Positions 17,269 through 24,983 are shown, counted from the first letter of the stretch. The stretch: 64,000 nt of DNA from Bacillota bacterium (GCA_023406895.1 JAEXTV010000016.1:62001-126000); one strand, 5' to 3'. The notes: a model not told the origin generated them from the letters alone. Made by a program: numbers and translations.

Positions 17269-17449
17269 TTATATGAAAAAACGAGCATTTGGGACCATTA
17301 TCGAGATCACAAATCTCCTGCTTTTTTTCAAAAATGAATAAAAAAAATAATGTCGATATATGTCGACACTTTATTGGCTTATATTTATTCATTAAAATAT
17401 ATTGAACCAAAATTTTGATAAAACCGTGACGCCAAATCCGATGACATTA

Positions 17450-17458
17450 TGGTATAAT
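17450..17458 (+). promoter_or_regulatory. Extended -10 promoter of the pfkB-like gene
   Basis: TGGTATAAT is an extended -10 element 37 bases before the ATG; no good -35 box is seen. The gene has only a weak GTGAAAGATG-type ribosome binding site. Confidence 0.5.
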
Positions 17459-17495
17459 GAAATATCTCAATCTTGTTCAATTAAATTGGTGAAAG

Positions 17496-18611
17496 ATGAA
17501 AAAAAAGTACGACATTGTGGCGGCAGGGCATATTTGTCTTGATTTGTGTCCCACTTTCGAAACACATCAATCACAGGATGTCGGCGCCTTTTTCCGTCCG
17601 GGCAGGCTCATCAATATGGATGGGATCACGATCTCCACCGGAGGCTCCGTGGCCAACACCGGCTTTGCCCTATCAAGAATGGGGCTTCGTGTGCTGCCCG
17701 CCGCCAAAATCGGCGACGACCCCTTTGGCACGCTGATTGCCGATATGGCGCAAAAAGAAACAGGCAGCCGCATTGCGATGCGGTCGGGCGCACGCTCATC
17801 CTATTCCATCGTGCTGACGCCGCCCGGAGTCGACAGGATTATACTGCACGATCCCGCAGGTAACAACGAATTCAGCGCGGACGATATCGATTTTGCGCAG
17901 GTGCAGGATGCCGGTTTTTTTCATTACGGTTATCCGCCGGTCATGAGGAAAATCTATCGGGACGGCGGCCGCGAGCTCGTTCGCCTGTTCACCGCTGCCA
18001 AGGAGACAGGCGCAGTGACATCGCTTGATATGTCACTGCCGGATCCGGAAAGCGAATCGGGCTGCGTGGACTGGTCGTCAGTGCTTGCCAAAACATTGCC
18101 GTTTGTCGATCTGTTTATGCCGAGTGCGGAAGAAGCGTTTTATATGTTGAACCGTGTTGAATATGAAAGAATTGCCCGGGGCGCCCCGCTAAGCTTTGCG
18201 GCTGTTCGGGCACTCGGCACGACAATCCTCGATATGGGCGCGAAGCTTGCGCTGATCAAGTGCGGTATGCACGGTATCTATATCAAAACCTCGCTCGGGA
18301 TGGACGGCAGTTTTCGGGGCAGGGAAATCTTCCAGCCGTCGTACGTCGCAAAGAATTTCAAATCGGCGCTTGGCAGCGGCGACACGGCCATTGCGGGCTT
18401 TCTTGCCGCCATGATAAAAGGCATGAGCCTCAATGACTGTGCGCGCATGGCCTGCGCGTCGGGCGCGCTCTGCTGCACCACATACGATGCCATCGGGGCC
18501 ATGTGTCCCATCGGGCAGATACAAAAAATGCTGGACGGTCCGCTGAATCGGACGACGCTGCCCGAAGCGCCTTTACATTACGATAAAAAGGAACGGTTAT
18601 ATACAATATGA
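17496..18611 (+). CDS. PfkB-family carbohydrate kinase
   Basis: This 371-residue ribokinase-fold protein has the N-terminal family signature (GGSVANTGFALSRMG) and the C-terminal signature with the catalytic Asp and anion hole in LGSGDTAIAGFLAAM. It should transfer phosphate from ATP to a sugar or nucleoside hydroxyl. The usual GAGD is GSGD here, which is tolerated in the family. It is longer than ribokinase (about 310) because of an insert around 200-240, so the substrate cannot be assigned. The stop overlaps the start of a 52-residue membrane protein, and a DtxR-type regulator follows. Nothing nearby identifies the sugar. Confidence 0.88.
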   Translation: MKKKYDIVAAGHICLDLCPTFETHQSQDVGAFFRPGRLINMDGITISTGGSVANTGFALSRMGLRVLPAAKIGDDPFGTLIADMAQKETGSRIAMRSGARSSYSIVLTPPGVDRIILHDPAGNNEFSADDIDFAQVQDAGFFHYGYPPVMRKIYRDGGRELVRLFTAAKETGAVTSLDMSLPDPESESGCVDWSSVLAKTLPFVDLFMPSAEEAFYMLNRVEYERIARGAPLSFAAVRALGTTILDMGAKLALIKCGMHGIYIKTSLGMDGSFRGREIFQPSYVAKNFKSALGSGDTAIAGFLAAMIKGMSLNDCARMACASGALCCTTYDAIGAMCPIGQIQKMLDGPLNRTTLPEAPLHYDKKERLYTI

Positions 18612-18766
18612 AGGAAAAGCTTCGTGAGGTTCTTGAGAAAATACGCAACCCGCAGCGCGATGAGCACGAACAGGAATTTGTTCAGCGTATGAATCTGACA
18701 CGCCTGTTCTTCTTTATCCCGTTTCTGATTGCGGCGCTTATCGTTCTTCTGTTGTCTTTAAAATAA
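18608..18766 (+). CDS. Small single-span membrane protein
   Basis: An ATG overlapping the pfkB stop (ATGA) encodes 52 residues: a charged helix (LREVLEKIRNPQRDEHEQE), then one transmembrane segment (FFFIPFLIAALIVLLLSL) and a short tail. The translational coupling and clean protein-like composition support a real gene. I recognise no family. It could be a membrane anchor or regulator for the kinase, but that is inference. Confidence 0.6.
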   Translation: MKEKLREVLEKIRNPQRDEHEQEFVQRMNLTRLFFFIPFLIAALIVLLLSLK

Positions 18767-18839
18767 ATGGCAGTTGCCCTTTGTTTATATGGTTAATTAT
18801 GTTATTATGGTTCATATTGCATGAAATGGCGGTGCGGTC

Positions 18840-19211
18840 ATGGATGTCAGCGAATCCCTGGAAATGTATCTGGAAGCGATCTTAGAGCTGGAAACCCAAA
18901 ACAGCGTGGTACGCTCGGTGGACATCGCGCGCTTTTTGGGCGTCACAAAACCCAGCGTGAACAGAGCCATGAGCAATTTGAAAAAAGAAGGGTACATCCA
19001 TCAGGAGCCCTACGGCGATGTGACTTTTACGGAAAAAGGGCGAGGCAAAGCCTTGCGCATCCACGAGCTTCATCATGTGATCACGGATTTTCTGGTTAAG
19101 TCCCTCGGTATCGATATGGCGGTGGCTGAATCTGACGCCTGCCGCATGGAGCATGTGATCTCGCCTGAGACGGTCAAAGCCATGAAAGCATACCTGAGAA
19201 ACAAACCGTAA
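18840..19211 (+). CDS. DtxR/MntR-family metal-dependent regulator
   Basis: The 123-residue protein begins ESLEMYLEAILELE, the MntR/TroR start, followed by a winged helix (VRSVDIARFLGVTKPSVNRAM, then KKEGYIHQEPYGDVTFTEKG) and a dimerisation region with HELHHVITDFL and CRMEHVISPETV. The Glu/His residues in these two segments are the metal ligands of the family. It probably represses metal uptake genes when Mn(II) or Fe(II) is plentiful. It is a little shorter than Bacillus MntR (142) and has no SH3 domain. No metal transporter is adjacent in this window, so its targets lie elsewhere. Confidence 0.88.
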   Translation: MDVSESLEMYLEAILELETQNSVVRSVDIARFLGVTKPSVNRAMSNLKKEGYIHQEPYGDVTFTEKGRGKALRIHELHHVITDFLVKSLGIDMAVAESDACRMEHVISPETVKAMKAYLRNKP

Positions 19212-19213
19212 CG

Positions 19214-19369
19214 TTATTCGTACATTTCTAGGCTGTTCTGGCAATCGCTGCAGTACCCGCTGTTTAAGTCGTAGCAGTCCTGGCACATGTAGGTGTTACA
19301 GCCCTTGCAGTGCTGCATTGAGCGCGACTCCATCGTTTTCTTACAGCCCGAGCAGTTCATTTTCGACAT
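19214..19369 (-). CDS. Small zinc-ribbon protein
   Basis: The 51-residue protein is built of four CxxC pairs (CSGC, CKGC, CQDC, CSDC), enough to bind two zinc ions in a double zinc-finger. The ATG at 19369 is set six bases after GAAGGA. Longer in-frame starts upstream lack a ribosome binding site. It is convergent with the DtxR-type gene, two bases away. Function unknown; a nucleic-acid or protein adaptor role is usual for such proteins. Confidence 0.7.
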   Translation of the reverse strand: MSKMNCSGCKKTMESRSMQHCKGCNTYMCQDCYDLNSGYCSDCQNSLEMYE

Positions 19370-19477
19370 CACATTTCCTTCTTTCCTAGTGCTGCTCATA
19401 GTATCTGCAAAACCCGTTCTTTCATACTTTGAACCACCGCAAGAAAAAAACACCTCTTGTCTGCCGTAATTTTTATG

Positions 19478-19506
19478 TTGTCAGCGCCCCGCAACGATGT
19501 TATAAT
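19478..19506 (+). promoter_or_regulatory. Sigma-A promoter of rpsF-ssb-rpsR
   Basis: TTGTCA (19478-19483), exactly 17 bases, TATAAT (19501-19506). The leader to rpsF is about 95 bases. Confidence 0.8.
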
Positions 19507-19548
19507 CAAGCGATATAGCGTCTTTCTTGCTCTGCACGTTTGATGCAG

Positions 19549-19583
19549 GGCCAACATCCGGCGTGAAACGTTCGGTTTTGGCC
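19549..19583 (+). promoter_or_regulatory. Structured rpsF leader, candidate S6:S18 binding site
   Basis: GGCCAA (19549-19554) pairs with TTGGCC (19578-19583). Inside, CCG pairs with CGG and CGT with ACG around a GAA loop, with internal bulges (CAT and TT). A bulged hairpin at this place in Firmicutes leaders is the site where the S6:S18 complex represses its own operon. I assign it by position and shape, not by a full consensus match. Confidence 0.5.
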
Positions 19584-19608
19584 GGAGAGTCCATAAGGGA
19601 GGTAGAAA

Positions 19609-19890
19609 ATGAATAAGTACGAAAGCATGTATATTTTGAAGCCCGACTTAGCCGAGGAAGCGCGCAAAGCGCTGATTGAAAAGTTCTCGGGTATCGTCAC
19701 TGAAAACGGCGGCAAAATAGAAAACGTCGACGAATGGGGCCAGAGAAAACTGGCTTATGAAATCGACTACATCAAAGAAGGTTACTATGTGCTCATGACT
19801 TTTGAAGCACCGTCTGAGTTACCTTTAGAGCTTGAACGTAATTACAACATCAGCGACAGTGTACTAAGATTTAATGTAATAAGACTGTAA
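19609..19890 (+). CDS. rpsF: 30S ribosomal protein S6
   Basis: The 93-residue protein matches S6 along its length (MNKYESMYILKP start, WGQRKLAYEIDYIKEGYYVL core, DSVLRFNVIRL end). S6 pairs with S18 on the platform of the 30S subunit. GGGAGG precedes the ATG. It is the first gene of the classical S6-SSB-S18 operon and is 15 bases from ssb. Confidence 0.98.
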   Translation: MNKYESMYILKPDLAEEARKALIEKFSGIVTENGGKIENVDEWGQRKLAYEIDYIKEGYYVLMTFEAPSELPLELERNYNISDSVLRFNVIRL

Positions 19891-19905
19891 AGGCAGGTTT
19901 GTATT

Positions 19906-20334
19906 ATGAACAGAGCTATTTTAATCGGGAATCTTACCAAAGACCCCGAGCTGAGAACAACACCGCAGGGCATCTCGGTATGCAGTTTCACGATTGCGGT
20001 CAACAGAGGGTTTGGAGACAAAAAAGACGTTGACTATATCCCGATTGTCACATGGCGGGCACTGGCGGACAATTGTGCCAAGTTTTTAGCGAAGGGCCGC
20101 AAGGTGGGTGTATCCGGGCGTATATCGGTGAGAAGCTACGACGCGAACAACGGTGAGAGACGCTATGTCACCGAGATCGTGGCGGATGATGTGGAGTTCT
20201 TAACACCCAAGGGCGAAGGGGGCGGCAGCTACAGCCGCAGCCAAGATGTTCCCCCGCCGCCGGATGACGCAGGTCTTTTCGGTGATGAACCCGACGATTT
20301 TGAGCCTCTGGATGATGAACAGATGCCTTTTTGA
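19906..20334 (+). CDS. ssb: Single-stranded DNA-binding protein
   Basis: The 142-residue SSB has the OB-fold start MNRAILIGNLTKDPELR, the FTIAVNRG and WRALADNCAKFLAKG core strings, a Gly/Ser/Pro-rich linker from about residue 106 and the acidic tip DDEQMPF that recruits repair and replication partners. It coats single-stranded DNA as a tetramer. It sits between the two ribosomal genes, as in most Firmicutes, and is read from the same promoter. Confidence 0.97.
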   Translation: MNRAILIGNLTKDPELRTTPQGISVCSFTIAVNRGFGDKKDVDYIPIVTWRALADNCAKFLAKGRKVGVSGRISVRSYDANNGERRYVTEIVADDVEFLTPKGEGGGSYSRSQDVPPPPDDAGLFGDEPDDFEPLDDEQMPF

Positions 20335-20351
20335 CAAAATAAGGAGGAGCC

Positions 20352-20603
20352 ATGATGAACGACGATAAGTCGCAGAAGAAAATGCGGCGCGGAAAACCCC
20401 GGCGTAAAATTTGTGCGTTTTGTGCGGATAAATCGAAAAGCATTGATTATAAAGACGTCATGAAATTAAAACGCTTCCTGACCGAACGCGGCAAAATTCA
20501 GCCGAGACGGACATCCGGCGTTTGCGCCAAGCATCAGAGAGATCTCGCGATGGCGGTGAAACGGGCGCGTATGATGGCGCTGCTGCCGTATTCGCAGGAC
20601 TAA
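20352..20603 (+). CDS. rpsR: 30S ribosomal protein S18, zinc-binding form
   Basis: The 83-residue protein has the S18 core (SIDYKDVMKLKRFLTERGKI, then PRRTSGVCAKHQRDL and AVKRARMMALLPY). The CAFC pair and the later CAKH pair are the zinc-ligand set of the C+ form of S18; the zinc-free form lacks them. Either of two adjacent ATG codons can start translation after AAGGAGGAGCC. It closes the operon, with a strong terminator 14 bases downstream. Confidence 0.97.
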   Translation: MMNDDKSQKKMRRGKPRRKICAFCADKSKSIDYKDVMKLKRFLTERGKIQPRRTSGVCAKHQRDLAMAVKRARMMALLPYSQD

Positions 20604-20616
20604 GACAAGCCTAACA

Positions 20617-20645
20617 AAAGAGCGGTTCATCCCGCTCTTTTTTGT
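20617..20645 (+). terminator. Terminator of rpsF-ssb-rpsR
   Basis: AAAGAGCGG (20617-20625) pairs perfectly with CCGCTCTTT (20632-20640) across a six-base loop, and the T-run continues to 20643. Confidence 0.92.
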
Positions 20646-20649
20646 TGCT

Positions 20650-20702
20650 TATTAATCTCTTCTCAAAGAGGAGAAGGTGGTGCGAAGCACCGGATGAGGT
20701 GT
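20650..20702. repeat. Palindromic intergenic repeat, CACCTCATCC type
   Basis: Reads (reverse strand) CACCTCATCCGGTGCTTCGC, then ACCACCTTCTCCTC and a closing AGAGG/CCTCT stem. The segment is nearly identical to 27615-27666 on the other strand. The remaining 280 bases of the gap up to 20987 show nothing recognisable; a 111-codon open frame there includes this repeat and is unlikely to be a gene. Confidence 0.7.
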
Positions 20703-20987
20703 CAGTAAACATGCTGTCAAAACGAACACCCTATCAGCCGCCGATCGGGCCATTTTCTCAGGCAGGTATGCTGTCTGACAGTGCCGTTAAACGCAGCGAC
20801 TTGTATGCCGTTTTCCGCGCCGCCTATCGCAGACAGTCCTCTGCGATCTCCCCACGGCCAGCGAACGATAAGAGGTTTTTCCACCAGTCAACGCTCCACA
20901 GCAGATACCATGATTGCATGCCTGTTTTGCGCCTCGTTTTAGCAGATAGCGAGCAAAGTCAGCAGATGAATGCTTAAACTTGCATTC

Positions 20988-21614
20988 TCACATTTCTTTT
21001 TTTCGGTAAACTGCGCTGGATATGCGAAATGACAGGATGCCGAAGACCACCACGATCAACGGCGAGAACCAGAGCATCTGCGTCACCGTCTGCACGCTGA
21101 TTTGGGGCAGCGCTCCCGCTTGGCTCAGCGCAAAGCCTGCCGCCACCGGAACAGCCACCACCGCGATGATGATCACGCGCGCGCGTTCCACGCCGAATTT
21201 ATAGACGAACGGCAGCAGTATGCTGATGAACAGCAAACCCACGGCGCACAAAGCGTAAGCCGTCAGCAGCGTTTCCGAAAAGTTGCCGATATTCCGGATG
21301 AGGCCGATCACCCATCCCAGCAGCACAGCCAGCAGCCCGCCAACTAAGATAAGGACTAGCGACAGCAGATATTTGCTCAGCACCGCATCGTTTCTCGACA
21401 CAGGCAATGTGTTCACATACACATCCCACCCGGACTGGCTGTCGTAAGCAAACGAGGTGACCGTTGTGATGGCAAACATGATCACGATCATACCCAGGAA
21501 TACATCCGCGTTATCCTTCATAAACGACAGCATAAAATAGAGCGCCGCAATCAAAAACAGTGTTTTCCCGTATTTTCTCAAGTTGTAAATGTCCTTAAGT
21601 ATCAGCCCTTTCAT
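20988..21614 (-). CDS. ABC-2 type transporter permease
   Basis: The 208-residue membrane protein has six hydrophobic segments and the start MKGLILKDIYNLRKYGKTL, typical of ABC-2 permeases paired with GntR-controlled ATPases. Motif content is low in this family, so assignment rests on topology and context. Its start codon overlaps the ATPase stop by four bases. With the ATPase it probably exports a small molecule or antimicrobial compound, as YtrA/BcrA-type systems do; the substrate is not known. Confidence 0.85.
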   Translation of the reverse strand: MKGLILKDIYNLRKYGKTLFLIAALYFMLSFMKDNADVFLGMIVIMFAITTVTSFAYDSQSGWDVYVNTLPVSRNDAVLSKYLLSLVLILVGGLLAVLLGWVIGLIRNIGNFSETLLTAYALCAVGLLFISILLPFVYKFGVERARVIIIAVVAVPVAAGFALSQAGALPQISVQTVTQMLWFSPLIVVVFGILSFRISSAVYRKKEM

Positions 21615-22471
21615 GATGCCTCACTCCTCACATAAAACAGCATGATATCCTCAATATGCGCAGGGTCCACCGTGAGCCCCGGATACTTTTGCCGCACCGC
21701 ACCCGGGTTCTTCATCAGCACCTCATAACCAAACTGCCCCCGCCGCTGCCCCTCAATGTCAGTGCGGTCGATACGCGCAAAGTCGTTCTGACCGCACTTT
21801 AAAATGCCATAGCCGTATTTCAAATCGTCCGCGGCCTGCGAGAAGATGAGCTGCCCGTCCTTGATCAGCGTGACATAATCGGCCACCTTCTCAAGATCAC
21901 TGATGATGTGTGTGGATAAGAATATCGACCGTTCCTCGTCCTGTATGATATCGAGAAATATATCGAGAATCTCGCTGCGCACCACGGGATCGAGCCCGCT
22001 CGTGGCCTCATCAAGCAGCAGCACGCGCGGCCTGTGCGCAAGCGCCACCGAGAGTGATAGCTTTGTTTTCATGCCTTTAGACATCTGCTTCACCGTATTT
22101 TTTGCGGAGACGCCGAAACGCTTTAACAAAGATTGGTAGAGGGCATCGTCCCAGCCCGCGTAAATAGACCGCATCACCGAGGAGATATCGTCTGGCTTCA
22201 GGCTCTCGTGGAAATAGCAGTTGTCGAGCACCACGCCCAGCTGCTGTTTGATGTCCTTCTCGCGCTTGGTATGGTCCATCCCAAACACCCGAATGCTGCC
22301 GCTGTCCTTTTTGATCATATTGAGTATGAGCTTGAGCGTGGTGGTTTTGCCCGCTCCGTTCTCTCCGATAAACCCCATTATGCTGCCTTGGGGAAGCGCA
22401 AAGCTCACATCTTTGAGTGAAAAGCTTCCGTAATCCTTGCACAGCCCGCTGACTTCGAGCACGTTTTCCAA
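21611..22471 (-). CDS. ABC transporter ATP-binding protein
   Basis: The 286-residue ATPase has Walker A GENGAGKTT, signature QMSKGMKTKL, Walker B RVLLLDEATSGLDP and the switch His in STHIISDLE. It starts with TTG at 22471, nine bases after GGAGG inside the end of the GntR gene. The C-terminal 80 residues extend beyond the nucleotide-binding domain, as in BcrA/YtrB-type exporters. It powers the adjacent permease, with which its gene overlaps by four bases. Confidence 0.94.
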   Translation of the reverse strand: MENVLEVSGLCKDYGSFSLKDVSFALPQGSIMGFIGENGAGKTTTLKLILNMIKKDSGSIRVFGMDHTKREKDIKQQLGVVLDNCYFHESLKPDDISSVMRSIYAGWDDALYQSLLKRFGVSAKNTVKQMSKGMKTKLSLSVALAHRPRVLLLDEATSGLDPVVRSEILDIFLDIIQDEERSIFLSTHIISDLEKVADYVTLIKDGQLIFSQAADDLKYGYGILKCGQNDFARIDRTDIEGQRRGQFGYEVLMKNPGAVRQKYPGLTVDPAHIEDIMLFYVRSEAS

Positions 22472-22475
22472 AGCT

Positions 22476-22850
22476 TTAATCCTCCTTGTACAAAAGTGTC
22501 AATATTTCCGACAGCTCAGAGAGCGCAATGCCGCTGCTTTTGGCGATCTCCACCGCTTTTTGCAGATGCGTTTCCGCCATGCGAAGCTGTTCTTCTCTGA
22601 TTAATTCCATATTGCGGCCTGCCACATAGCTGCCCTTGCCCATCACGGTTTCAATAAACCCGTCGCGTTCGAGATCCTCATAGGCGCGCTTGGTGGTGAT
22701 GACGCTGATGCGCAGCTCCTTGGCAAGCAGCCGCATGGACGGCAGCAAATCGCCTTCGTTGAGTGCGCCGCTGACAATTAGATTCTTGATCTGCGACGTG
22801 ATCTGCTCATAGATCGGCTTGTCGCTCGCGTTGCTGATGATGATGTCCAA
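22476..22850 (-). CDS. GntR-family regulator, YtrA subfamily
   Basis: The 124-residue protein has a GntR winged helix (PIYEQITSQIKNLIVSGAL, LPSMRLLAKELRISVITTKRAYEDL, then MGKGSYVAG) and only a short helical tail, as in the YtrA subfamily that controls ABC-2 exporters. Start is a TTG at 22850 behind AGGGGGAA. It should repress its own operon by binding the palindrome at 22880-22908. Effectors of this subfamily are often cell-envelope antibiotics. Confidence 0.92.
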   Translation of the reverse strand: MDIIISNASDKPIYEQITSQIKNLIVSGALNEGDLLPSMRLLAKELRISVITTKRAYEDLERDGFIETVMGKGSYVAGRNMELIREEQLRMAETHLQKAVEIAKSSGIALSELSEILTLLYKED

Positions 22851-22879
22851 ACCGGCAATTCCCCCTGACCGCGCTTAAT

Positions 22880-22908
22880 CTACTGTATATATACGTTATA
22901 TACAGTAG
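22880..22908 (-). promoter_or_regulatory. YtrA-type operator palindrome
   Basis: Two perfect 12-base arms, CTACTGTATATA (22880-22891) and TATATACAGTAG (22897-22908), flank a five-base centre. It lies 30 bases upstream of the GntR start codon and just downstream of a minus-strand TTGACA (22932-22927), so a bound repressor would cover the -10 region. Confidence 0.8.
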
Positions 22909-22974
22909 AGCACCTTTTTATGCATTTGTCAATAAAAAATCTTTGCCGCAACATCATACAGAGAAGGCTAGAGT

Positions 22975-23003
22975 TTGATTCATCCGGCTTTATATTGTAT
23001 AAT
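22975..23003 (+). promoter_or_regulatory. Sigma-A promoter of the AT-rich orphan gene
   Basis: TTGATT (22975-22980), 17-base spacer, TATAAT (22998-23003), 34 bases before the ATG at 23038. Confidence 0.65.
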
Positions 23004-23037
23004 TTAGGTATATATTCATGAATAGAGGAATAAAATT

Positions 23038-23535
23038 ATGTTTGGAAAATCCAAAAGAGAAAACACAAATGACGAAAATCCTTTTTATGGTTTAAGAAAT
23101 CAGGCTTTCAATCTGACACCCGCAGATATAGGCATCGCCCTTGATAATAATGAACAAGTATATGCCGCTGTAGTTGATATGCCGTTTCCCAAAGGAAAAA
23201 TTGTGACTCTCGTATGTATCATAGACGGTACTGTCAGCTTATATTACAATACAGGCGGCGGGTTGCTTGGTCTCGGCCAAAAGCATGAAGCCATCCGCAA
23301 AGCAGGCGGATCATTCCTTTACAGTGCAGGCCAAACGCTGAAATTTCTTAATAGCACCACGCAATTTAACTTGCCAGACGGCAATCTTGCTTTCGTTTAT
23401 TTATTTGCAGGCAATGGTGTTTATAAAGCTCAGTTTAATATGAGTCATACCGAGAAATGCGATAAACATTTACAATTTCTAAATTTTCTGATTCAAAACA
23501 CGCTAAACAAGATTCGCGAAAATACCAACATCTGA
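23038..23535 (+). CDS. AT-rich orphan gene, unknown function
   Basis: I do not recognise this 165-residue protein. It has no signal peptide or membrane segment. It shows a probable beta-rich core (QVYAAVVDMPF, IVTLVCIIDGTVSLYY), a glycine turn GGGLLGLGQKHEAIR and a C-terminal helix (LQFLNFLIQNTLNKIRE). Base composition is clearly richer in A+T than its neighbours, with AAT, AAA and TTT codons common, which suggests recent arrival. It has its own promoter and an AGAGGA ribosome binding site, and is a lone plus-strand gene between two minus-strand operons. Confidence 0.75.
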   Translation: MFGKSKRENTNDENPFYGLRNQAFNLTPADIGIALDNNEQVYAAVVDMPFPKGKIVTLVCIIDGTVSLYYNTGGGLLGLGQKHEAIRKAGGSFLYSAGQTLKFLNSTTQFNLPDGNLAFVYLFAGNGVYKAQFNMSHTEKCDKHLQFLNFLIQNTLNKIRENTNI

Positions 23536-23550
23536 TTCACTTTTGGCTAA

Positions 23551-23577
23551 CAAAAAAACCGTCGGGATTCCGGCGGT
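23551..23577 (-). terminator. Terminator of the flavodiiron operon
   Basis: On the minus strand ACCGCCGG pairs with CCGACGGT (one G-U pair) around a four-base loop and is followed by seven T. It lies 15 bases after the stop of the flavodiiron gene. Confidence 0.8.
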
Positions 23578-23591
23578 CGTTCAAATTCCTT

Positions 23592-24794
23592 CTATTTCAT
23601 TTTATCCAGCGCCGCGCATATCGCCTCACCGAGCTTGTCCGCTTCGGCCAGCTCTTTGTCGTCGGGCCGCAGCTTCGCGCTGCACGTGCCCACCACGTCC
23701 GCGCCCAAGGCGCGCAGCCGCTCGCTCATGTATTTAATCGATTCGCCGCTCCATCCGAACGAGCCGAATGCCGCCGCCGTTTTTCCCTTCACAACCAGCA
23801 CCGAGAGCGACGTGAGCACATCCCACACGGGCTTAATCGCGTCGCGGTTCACCGTCGGCGAGCCGATCGCAAACGCATCCGCCGCATGAATTTTGGCCGC
23901 GCACTGCGCGGCATCCGCGGCAGATATATCCTCGAGTTCCACATCGTAGCCCGCGTCCTTCACCGCTTTTGCAATATGCTCCGCAAGCATGCCTGTAAAC
24001 CCGTAGCACGACACATAGCCGATATACACTTTTTTGGGGTCGTTCACGGCAAGCACGTCTGACGCCCATTGCTCGTACCGGTCCACCGCAGCCCACGGAT
24101 CCTTGCGCAGCACCGGCCCATGCGACGGGCCGATCACATCGATATGCAGCGCGCGCGTTTTCTTCACCGCCTCGAGCACATACGTTTTAAACGGCCCCAT
24201 AATCACATCAAAATAATACTTCTGCGCCTCAGTCATCTCGGTGTTGACCGGTGTTAAATCGTCAAACACGTGTTCCGCAGAAAAATGAAAGCCGAACATA
24301 TCGCCCGTCAGCAATATCGCGTCTTCGGTGATATAGGTAAACATTGAGTCCGGCCAGTGAAGAAACGGTACGGAAATAAATTTGAGCGTCTTGCCGCCGA
24401 GTTCGAGCGTATCGCCGTCCTCTACAACCTTGCACTCAAATTTATCGTTTAATATGTTGCCGAGAAAAACGCTGGCTGGTTTTGTGCACACCACCACCGC
24501 ATTCGGCGCCATTTTAAGGAGTTTTAAGAGCCCGCCGGAATGGTCGGGCTCTGTGTGGTTACAGATGATATAATCGATAGACGCTGCGTCACACGCACCG
24601 GCTATCTTTTCGATATGCTCGTCTGAAAAACCGTCTTTAACCGTATCCACGACGGCAATTTTTTCGCTACCCTTCACAAGGTAACTGTTATAGGATGTGC
24701 CCCACCGCGTTTGCATGATCACATCAAACACGCGCAGCCCCGGGTTCAAAACGCCCACCCAGTACACACCCTTTGTGATTTCTACAGGCAGCAT
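23592..24794 (-). CDS. Flavodiiron protein (A-type, FprA-like)
   Basis: The 400-residue protein joins a beta-lactamase-like diiron domain (ligands in CNHTEPDHSGG, HWPDSMF, TGDMFG and GPSHGP) to a C-terminal flavodoxin domain that starts KVYIGYVSCYGFTG. Such enzymes reduce O2 to water or NO to N2O in anaerobes, taking electrons from rubredoxin. The rubredoxin gene lies 15 bases upstream in the same direction, a functional pairing. GGAG is placed six bases before the ATG. It should protect this anaerobe against oxygen or nitric oxide in the cytoplasm. Confidence 0.95.
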   Translation of the reverse strand: MLPVEITKGVYWVGVLNPGLRVFDVIMQTRWGTSYNSYLVKGSEKIAVVDTVKDGFSDEHIEKIAGACDAASIDYIICNHTEPDHSGGLLKLLKMAPNAVVVCTKPASVFLGNILNDKFECKVVEDGDTLELGGKTLKFISVPFLHWPDSMFTYITEDAILLTGDMFGFHFSAEHVFDDLTPVNTEMTEAQKYYFDVIMGPFKTYVLEAVKKTRALHIDVIGPSHGPVLRKDPWAAVDRYEQWASDVLAVNDPKKVYIGYVSCYGFTGMLAEHIAKAVKDAGYDVELEDISAADAAQCAAKIHAADAFAIGSPTVNRDAIKPVWDVLTSLSVLVVKGKTAAAFGSFGWSGESIKYMSERLRALGADVVGTCSAKLRPDDKELAEADKLGEAICAALDKMK

Positions 24795-24809
24795 ACCTTT
24801 CTCCGGGAA

Positions 24810-24968
24810 TTAAGATTCTTCAAACATGTCCTTGGACGCGCCGCAGAGCGGGCAGACCCAATCGTCGGGGATGTCTTCAAACGCCGTGCCGGGTGCGATT
24901 CCGTTATCCGGGTCGCCGACTTCGGGATCATAAACATAGCCGCAAACAGTACATTCGTATTTTTTCAT
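24810..24968 (-). CDS. Rubredoxin
   Basis: The 52-residue protein has the two iron-binding knuckles CTVCGYVYDP and CPLCGASKD and the conserved GDPDNGIAPGT and FEDIPDDWVCP between them. It is a full-length rubredoxin with a single Fe(SCys)4 site and should carry electrons to the flavodiiron protein encoded next. The ribosome binding site is GAGGAGATGCCC. Confidence 0.96.
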   Translation of the reverse strand: MKKYECTVCGYVYDPEVGDPDNGIAPGTAFEDIPDDWVCPLCGASKDMFEES

Positions 24969-24983
24969 GGGCATCTCCTCACT

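Noticed and set aside
17198..17410. 70-codon minus-strand frame in the gap before pfkB
   Set aside because: AT-rich by composition, without a ribosome binding site or similarity; the gap is better explained by regulatory sequence.
20642..20977. 111-codon frame after rpsR
   Set aside because: It begins in the terminator/repeat region, includes a dispersed repeat and has no ribosome binding site.
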